This document shows positions 56,930 to 64,000 of a stretch of DNA of 64,000 nt, in pieces. Source of the DNA: Castanea sativa (lineage: Eukaryota; Streptophyta; Magnoliopsida; Fagales; Fagaceae); contig NC_134020.1 in assembly GCF_040712315.1 (NCBI RefSeq), positions 48,345,751-48,409,750 of the forward strand, in the 5' to 3' direction. The notes beneath the pieces are model-generated. The model had not been told where the DNA came from and made no database searches. It saw only the letters and a list, made by a program, of their open reading frames with translations. Position 1 is the first letter of the stretch. The number at the start of each line of letters is the position of its first letter. A program made the translations under genes and the position numbers.

Positions 56930-59900
56930 ACATTTTTTATGCGTTATTATAAACTACAAAAACTTGAATTTAGACAATTGATTGATGACATGCCTGTAGG
57001 GGTATTGGGCCCAGTAATTTATAATGGACGGCCAAACAAGGTCTTTTGGGCTAGAAACCCAAATCCGAAAACATCAAAATGATCGTGGAGTATTTAAGTA
57101 TCCCATACCGTCCGAGGAGTAGATTTGTCCTCGGAATGTTAAGCCGAGGATACACAGTATACGTGGAGGACAGTAGAAAGAGCGGTGGAATGTCTAAAGT
57201 AAAGCTGCTACCACCGCCCATATATTAAAGACTCTGTAATTGATACGCTGACAGTATAGATGGAAGGATGGGACCTGAGCATAGAGCTTGGAACTTGGTC
57301 CCAAATCCCAGCGGGCTTTAGGGAAGAATGGATGGGACAAGTATCCAAAAATCAGGGTTGCAGCCATAAAGTGGAAGATGATGAAGAGAAGAGGAGGAGT
57401 ATAAATAGGAGGGAAGGCATACGAAGAAGAGAGAGGCTTTTTGAGGAAGAAAAAGTGTATGATAATCAATATTTGTATCCAAACTTAAGAAATACTATTA
57501 GAAACTATCCTCGGAAACAGTCCGAGGAGGAATTCTCAATCTTACTTTTTGCAAACGATTCTTTGTTTTGTTCCATTGGGCCCAAAGCCCGTTCTTTTTG
57601 TGATTGTCTAAGCCATCCTTGAAATCTAAATTACAAACCCATCCTCTACAAATTCATTGTGAAGAAAGGTCTTTCAAGCCCATTTTCCTCCCAGTCGTGG
57701 GTTGGGAATTTGAATTGTGTCCTTACCCTATTAATCTTTGATCACCTTTAAAATTTGTGAACATGAAAAACATATGAAGATAATGTAATCTAACGGAAAA
57801 TTTTTCAAATTTCACATCGAATTAAGAAATATAGGACTGGACTCAAGTTACATTTGATGTAACTCTAAAAAATGTTACACCAAGCAATAACTTATTATTG
57901 AATTAATATTTTGAAAATCCAACTGTTGGATTACATGTTCTATATGTTCTTAACATGCATGCCAATTTTCATGCCAATCGGGTGTAATTTGTCATTTGAT
58001 CTTTAAATTCATCTTTTATGCGTTATTTTAAACTACAAAAACTTAAATTTAGACAATTGATTGATGACATGCCATTTAAATTTTGATCACCTTTAAAATT
58101 TGTGAGCATGAAAAACATACGAAAATAATGTAATATAACGGTAGATTTGTCTAAATTCACATTGAATTAAGAAATATAGGTCTGGGTTCAAATTACACCT
58201 GATGTGACTCTAAAAAGTGTTACACCACCCAATAACTTATTATTGAATTCATATTTTGAAAATTCAACCGTTGGATTACATGTTCTATATGCTCTGAACA
58301 TGATGCCAATTTTCATGCAAATCGGGTGTAATTTGCTATTTGATCTTTAAACTCATCTTTTAAGCGTTATTTTAAACTACAAAAATTTGAATTTAGACAA
58401 TTAATTGATGGCATGCCTATTAATTTTTGATCACCTTGAAATTTTGTAAGCATGAAAAATTTATAAATATAATGTAATCTAACGGTAGATTTGTCGAAAT
58501 TTACATTGAATTAAGAAATATAGGTCTGGGTTTAGGTTACACCTGATGTAACTCTAAAAAATATTACACCACCCAATAAGTTATTATTGAATTCATATTT
58601 TGAAAATCCAACCGTTGGATTACATGTTCTATATGTTCTTAACATACATGCCAATTTTCATGTCAATCGGGTGTAATTTGCCATTTGCCTTTAAACTCAT
58701 CTATTATGCGTTATTTTAAACTACAAAAACTTAAATTTAGACAATTGATTGATGACATGCCTATTAATCTTTGATCACCTTTAAAATTTGTGAGCATGAA
58801 AAACATATGAAGATAATGTAATCTAACGGTAGATTTGTCAAAATTCACATTGAATTAAGCAATATAGGTCTGGGTTCAGATTAATCCTGATGTAATTCTA
58901 AAAAGTGTTACACCACCCAATAACTTATTATTGAATTCATATTTTGAAAATCCAACCGTTGGATTACATGTTCTATATGCTCTGAACATGCATGCCAATT
59001 TTCATGCCAATCGGGTGTAACCATTTGATCTTTAAACTCACATTTTAAGCGTTATTTTAAACTACAAAAATTTGAATTTAGACAATTAATTGATGACATG
59101 CCTATTAATCTTTGATTACCTTTAAAATTTATGATCATGAAAAACATATGAATATAATGTAATATAACGGTAGATTTGTCAAAATTCACATTAGATTAAG
59201 AAATATAGGTCTGAGTTCAGATTACACCTGATGTAACTCTAAAAAGAGTTACACCACCCAATAACTTATTATTGAATTTATATTTTGAAACTCCAACCGT
59301 TGGATTACATGTTCTATATGCTTTGAACATGATGCCAATTTTCATGCCAATCGGGTGTAATTTGCTATTTGATCTTTAAACTAATCTTTTAAGCGTTATT
59401 TTAAACAACAAAAATTTGAATTTAGACAATTGATTGATAACATGCCTATTAATCTTTGATCACCTTGAAATTTTGTAAACATGAAAAATTTATAAATATA
59501 ATGTAATATAACGGTAGATTTGTCTAAATTCATATTGAATTAAGAAATATAGGTCTGGGTTCAGATTACACCTGATGTGACTCTAAAAAGTGTTACACCA
59601 CCCAATAACTTATTATTGAATTCATATTTTGAAAATCTAACCATTGGATTACATGTTCTATATGCTCTGAACATGATGCCAATTTTCATGCCAATCGGGT
59701 GTAATTTGCTATTTGATCTTTAAACTCATCTTTTAAGCGTTATTTTAAACTATAAAAATTTGAATTTAGACAATTGATTGATGACATACCTATTAATTTT
59801 TGATCACCTTGAAATTTTGTAAGCATGAAAAATTTATATATATAATGTAATCTAACGGTAGATTTGTCGAAATTCACAATGAATTAAGAAATATAGGTCT

Positions 59901-61785
59901 GGGTTTAGGTTACACCTGATGCAACTCTAAAAAATGTTACATCACCCAATAAGTTATTATTGAATTCATATTTTAAAAATCCAACCGTTGGATTACATGT
60001 TCTATATGTTCTTAACATGCATGCCAATTTTCATGTCAATCGGGTGTAATTTGCCATTTGCCTTTAAACTCATCTATTATGCGTTATTTTAAACTACAAA
60101 AATTTGAATTTAGACAATTGATTGATGACATGCCTATTAATCTTTGATTACCTTTAAAATTTATGATCATGAAAAACATATGAAGATAATGTAATATAAC
60201 GGTAGATTTGTCAAAATTCACATTAAATTAAGAAATATAGGTCTGGGTTCAGATTACACCTGATGTAACTCTAAAAAGAGTTACACCACCCAATAACTTA
60301 TTATTGAATTCATATTTTGAAACTCCAACCGTTAGATTACATGTTCTATATGCTCTGAACATGTACGCGAATTTTCATGCCAATCGGGTGTAATTTGCTA
60401 TTTGATCTTTAAACTCATCTTTTAAACATTATTTTAAACTACAAAAATTTGAATTTAGACAATCGATCGATGACATGCCTATTAATCTTTGATCACCTTG
60501 AAAATTTGTAAGCATGAAAATATATAAAGATAATGTAATCTAACGGTAGATTTGTCGAAATTCACATTGAATTAAGAAATATAGGTCTGGGTTTAAGTTA
60601 CACCTGATGTAACTCTAAAAAATATTACACCACCCAATAAGTTATTATTGAATTTATATTTTGAAAATCCAACCGTTGGATTACATTTTCTATATGTTCT
60701 TAACATGCATGCCAATTTTCATGGCAATCAAGTGTAATTTGTCATTTAATCTTTAAACTCATCTATTAAGCGTTATTTTAAACTACAAAAACTTAAATTT
60801 AGACAATTGATCGATGACATGCCTATTAATCTTTGATCACCTTGAAATTTTGTAAGCATGAGAAACATATAAAGATAATGTAATCTAACGATAGATTTGT
60901 CAAAATTCACATTGAATTAAGAAATATAGGTCTGGGTTCAGATTACACTTGGTGTAACTCTAAAAAGTGTTACACCACCCAATAACTTATTATTGAATTC
61001 ATATTTTGCAAATTCAACCGTTGGATTACATGTTCTATATGCTCTTAACATGCATACCAATTTTCATACCAATCGGGTGTAATTTGCCATTTGACTTTAA
61101 ACTCATCTATTATGTGTTATTTTAAACGACAAAAACTTGAATTTAAACAATTGGTTGATGACATGCCTATTAATCTTTGATCACCTTTAAAATTTGTAAG
61201 CATGAAAAACATATGAAGATAATGTAATCTAACGGAAAATTTTTCAAATTTCACATCGAATTAAGAAATATAGGACTGGACTCAAGTTACATTTGATGTA
61301 ACTCTAAAAAATGTTACACCAAGCAATAACTTATTATTGAATTAATATTTTAAAAATCCAACTGTTGGATTACATGTTCTATATGTTCTTAACATGCATG
61401 CCAATTTTCATGCCAATCGGGTGTAATTTGTCATTTGATCTTTAAACTTATCTTTTTTGCGTTATTTTAAACTACAAAAACTTGAATTTAGACAATTGAT
61501 TGATGACATGCCTATTAATATTTGATCACCTTGAAATTTTGTAAGCATAAAAAACATATGAAGATAATGTAATCTAACGGTAGATTTGTCGAAATTCACA
61601 TTGAATTAAGAAATATAGGTCTGGGTTCAAGTGACACCTGATGTAATTCTAAAAAATGTTACACCACCCAATAAGTTATTATTGAATTCATATTTTGAGA
61701 ATCCAACCGTTGGATTACATGTTCTATTTGTTCTTAACATGCATGCCAATTTTCCTGCCAATCGGGTGTAATTTACACATTATTA
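56930..61785. repeat. satellite array, ~344-bp monomers (about 12 units)
   Basis: Direct head-to-tail monomers. The marker (T)GATGACATGCC recurs at 58066, 58410, 58754, 59095, 59439, 59783, 60127, 60472, 60816, 61160 and 61505: spacing is 344 in most cases and 341-345 in all. Each monomer contains CTAACGGTAGATTTGTC, TAGGTCTGGGTT, GTTACACCACCCAATAA, CCAACCGTTGGATTACATGTTCTATATG and CCAATCGGGTGTAATTTG. The array is split by a solo LTR at 56995-57726. About 344 bp is twice a nucleosome-size unit. Confidence 0.95.
56995..57726 (+). mobile_element. solo LTR inserted in the satellite (Gypsy-related)
   Basis: Starts TGTAGGGGTATTGGGCCC inside a monomer, right after GATGACATGCC. It ends TTGTGTCCTTAC just before CCTATTAATCTTTGATCACC, the continuation of the monomer. 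Contains CCTCGG/CCGAGGA motifs and TTGGGCCCAAAGCCC, as in the Gypsy LTR at 49631-50384. The right edge lacks a clean CA and 5-bp duplication, probably through a small deletion. Confidence 0.82.
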
Positions 61786-61849
61786 TCTATTTAACTAATT
61801 AAATCTAACCCAAACCTAACTCAACCAAATTATTATAGGTAAACTCCAA

Positions 61850-63010
61850 CCCACTCAATTACCCAATTATCAAAATTACCAAATTGCCTCTAAAACTTGC
61901 AAATAACCAAAGTACTCCTAAAATCCTCTAAAATTGCCAAAATGCACCCTAAACCTAAAAAATGACCGAAATACCTTTAAAATCATAAAATTACCAAAAT
62001 ACACCTAAAACTTAAAACATTACCAAAATATCCCCTGAAACGAAAAAAAAAATACCAAAATTCACCCTAAAGCTAAGAAATAATCGAAATACCCCTAGAA
62101 CCTTTAAAATGACCAAAATACCGCCCGAAACTTAAAAATGACAAAAATACGTCCTAAATCTAAGAAATGATCGAAATACTCCCCAAAACTTAAACATTAC
62201 CAAAATACCTATGAAACCTAAAAATAGCCAAAATACCCTTGAAATATGAAAATTACCAAAATACCCCCCCTAAACCTAAAAATAATCGAGGATACCCTCG
62301 AAACCCAATAAAATGACCAAAATATCCCCTAAACCTAAAAAATGACCAAAATAGCCAAAAATTATAAAAATGAGTATTTTTGTCATTTAGGGGTATTTTG
62401 ATCATTTTTAGGTTTGAGGGCATTTCGATCATCTTTTAGGTTTAGGATGTATTTTTATCATTGTATAGGTTTTAGGGCCATTTTTGTCATTTTATAGGTT
62501 TCAAGGGTATTTTGGTCATTTTTTAAGTTTTTGGGGGGTATTTTGGTCATTTTTTTTAGGATTAGGGGTATTTTGGTAATTTTCAAGCATTAATGCTATT
62601 TTGGTCAATTTTTAGGTTTCAGAGCTATTTCGGTTATTTTTTGGGTTTAGGGGTTATTTTGGTAATTTTTTGTTTTGGGGGTATTTTGGCCAAATTTTAG
62701 GTTTCGATGGGTAATTTTTTAGGTTTTGTGTGTACTTTGGTCATTTTTCAGGATTAGAGGATTCAGTCATTTATTCGGTTTAAGGGATATTTTGGTAATT
62801 TTTAGTGATTTTTGAGCATATTTGGTGATTTTGGGGGTATTTTGGTAATTTTTGAGGTTATTTTATGGGTATTTTGCTCATTTTAGAGATTTTGAGATAT
62901 TTTGGTCATTTTAGTGGGTTTTTATCATAATTGGTGATTTTAGAGATTGTAGGAATATTTTGGTCATTTTAAAAGTTTCATGGGTATTTTGCTTATTTTA
63001 GAGATTTTGA
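61850..63010. repeat. inverted minisatellite: two opposed arms
   Basis: Left arm, 61850-62365: repeats of about 26-28 bp of the form CCTAAAAATGACCAAAATACCCCTAAAA. Right arm, 62370-63010: the same motif inverted (AGGTTTAGGGGTATTTTGGTCATTTTT), diverging to TTGGTAATTTTTGG and GGTTATTTT variants. Base composition switches from A/C-rich to T/G-rich at about 62367. The arms could pair into a long imperfect hairpin. Confidence 0.9.
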
Positions 63011-63137
63011 GGATATATTAGTCATTTTAGTGGTTATTGAGCATATTTGTTGATTTTATAAAAATTGGATTTGGGTAGAGTATGGATATCTATGGATAAA
63101 CAAACTGGGTATATATGGGTATACCTTGCCCATGGCA

Positions 63138-63560
63138 ATCCTTAATTATTTGTAAACAATAGGTGACAAACACCTATATTGTCACCAAAAACACCTTCAT
63201 CTTAATATTGGATGATGAATTTGGATTTTCATCACCTCCGGTTAGTCTTTGGTTAAACAATAGGTGACAAAAATTTATTTCGTCACCAAAAACACCTACA
63301 TCCTAATATTGGGTGACGAATTTAAAATTTCGTCACCTCTGGTAAGTCTTTGGTGATGCGAATATTTTGTCACCCTAGGTTTGCCTTTTTTTCATGACCT
63401 ATAGTGACAAAATAAATATTTTGTCTCCAATTTGTACATCTTTGGTGACGAAATATTGATTTCGTCACCAATTTTATTATTTTTATAATATTTGGTAACG
63501 AATTCTTCTTTTCCTCACTAAATGTTATCATTTGGTGACGAAATTGTTTATCCTCACTAG
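63138..63560. repeat. CACTA subterminal repeats (right cluster)
   Basis: Alternating GGTGACAAA and TTTCGTCACC motifs with spacers such as ACACCTACATCCTAATATTGG (twice). Match the left cluster at 52030-52260. Confidence 0.72.
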
Positions 63561-63563
63561 ATT

Positions 63564-63593
63564 TTGTTACCATAGCCCACTTTTGTTGTAGTG
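63564..63593 (-). other. CACTA terminal inverted repeat (right end)
   Basis: Reads CACTACAACAAAAGTGGGCTATGG on the minus strand. CACTA(C)AA(C/G)AAAA is the terminal motif of plant En/Spm elements. Confidence 0.75.
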
Positions 63594-63846
63594 TTTGTTG
63601 GTTTTGGGATGAAGAATTCGTGTGGCCAAAAGGGGTATATGGTACGGGTTGGTTCTGGCTCTGGTTTGCAGATCTCGTGAGGTAAGAAATTGAGTTGCGT
63701 TGGTTTGCAAATCTCGTGGGGTAAGTATTTGAGTAATGGCATGCCTGGCGGTTAAGTTGTTTGCTGATGGTGAGTGTGGCTGTGGGTTGTCAGTTGTGAT
63801 TTTGGGTTGCTGAAAGGGGTGATCGGGTTAGGCTCTAATACCAAGT
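63594..63846. other. G/T-rich spacer with primer-site-like motif
   Basis: Contains the direct repeat GGTTTGCA(G/A)ATCTCGTG at 63652 and 63702. At its end GGCTCTAATACCAA (63831-63844) is, on the minus strand, TTGGTATTAGAGCC, close to an initiator tRNA-Met primer-binding site. Confidence 0.5.
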
Positions 63847-64000
63847 TGATGTAGGACAACCTAGGCTTCCCCCCTAGATTAGCCCTACCGTAGAACCTTA
63901 GGCTTCCCATCTAAGGTGTTTGGAATCACCACCAAACAAACACTACGCAATCTCTGCAATAATCTCAATAATAATAATATTAGTCTATAAAATACAAAAG
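63847..64000 (-). mobile_element. probable LTR of a retroelement, running off the window
   Basis: On the minus strand the sequence ends ...TGTCCTACATCA immediately before the primer-site-like TTGGTATTAGAGCC. That is the arrangement of a 5' LTR 3' end. The rest of the LTR lies beyond 64000. Judged on 150 bp only. Confidence 0.45.

Larger units (their letters stand above)
52030..63593 (-). mobile_element. CACTA (En/Spm) derivative with internal satellites
   Basis: On the minus strand the right end is CACTACAACAAAAGTGGG (63593 down), a typical CACTA terminus; flanking TTT would be the 3-bp duplication. Subterminal GTGACGAAAT/TTTCGTCACC motifs cluster at 63138-63560 and again at 52030-52260, bracketing a transposase_24-type gene on the minus strand. 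The left CACTA terminus is not found, so that end is truncated or diverged. No TNPD/tnp2 transposase is present, so the unit is non-autonomous. The satellite array and the minisatellites between the ends may be internal cargo. Confidence 0.6.

Noticed and set aside
56930..61785. Regularly spaced repeats resembling a CRISPR array
   Set aside because: The whole ~344-bp unit is repeated without unique spacers; it is a plant satellite.
61850..62365. CCCTAAA-like strings suggesting an interstitial telomere
   Set aside because: The motif is part of a ~27-bp minisatellite with variable spacing; no run of the 7-bp telomere repeat exists.

Overview
This 64-kb window is nuclear DNA of a dicot plant, probably a woody eudicot. 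The genus cannot be fixed from sequence alone; the receptor-kinase clusters and repeat types would fit Fagaceae or similar trees, but that is a guess. It is an AT-rich accessory region dominated by transposable elements, and no host gene in it reads through intact. Host-type coding remains are one TIR-NBS resistance-gene fragment (about 3.26-4.2 kb, +), four copies of a G-type lectin S-receptor-like kinase (25.1-27.9 +, 28.8-32.1 -, 40.4-42.8 +, 44.05-44.7 -) and one PLS-class PPR gene (35.2-36.8 kb, -). All carry stops, frameshifts or truncations. I found no CRISPR array, operon or conventional tRNA/rRNA gene. Apart from solo-LTR TATA boxes, no promoter is listed.

Layout. 0-6.4 kb: a duplicated ~0.9-kb segment (copies at ~0.71-1.6 kb and ~5.74-10.39 kb), a 3-copy tandem repeat, the TIR-NBS relic and a hAT-like element with an 8-bp target duplication. 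6.4-10.2 kb: a 5'-truncated LINE on the minus strand that splits the second copy of the duplicated segment, itself split by a solo LTR. 10.4-14.2 kb: a copia 5' LTR, primer-binding site and gag, then a tandem triplication of an RNase-H-like fragment containing a TIR element. 14.48-14.85 kb: a fold-back MITE with a perfect 9-bp target duplication. 16.06-23.92 kb: a candidate Helitron enclosing a 6.7-kb Mutator-like element (MULE) with ~280-bp TIRs, transposase and an opposite-strand GRF zinc-finger gene; the MULE holds a further insertion, and a SINE with a perfect 13-bp target duplication lies beside it.

25-44.7 kb: a tail-to-tail pair of receptor-kinase genes, present twice (left and right pairs), with the PPR pseudogene and repeat-rich DNA between them. 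Each gene of the left pair was hit by a solo LTR of the same family as the one in the LINE. 44.7-51 kb: a minus-strand Gypsy element lacking its 3' end and fused directly to the truncated fourth receptor kinase; its right LTR sits inside the gag of a second, older Gypsy element. 52-63.6 kb: a CACTA (En/Spm) derivative ending at 63,593 with a transposase_24-type gene, a ~28-bp minisatellite, a ~344-bp satellite array of about 12 monomers (interrupted by a solo LTR) and an inverted pair of minisatellite arms. 63.85 kb to the end: a probable LTR of another retroelement running off the window.

The genes do not form a pathway; what unites the window is nested transposition. The most useful observations are the nesting order, which gives a relative chronology; the concentration of TAG stops at expected glutamine (CAG) codons in the Gypsy element; and the satellite and minisatellite architecture apparently carried inside the CACTA-like unit.
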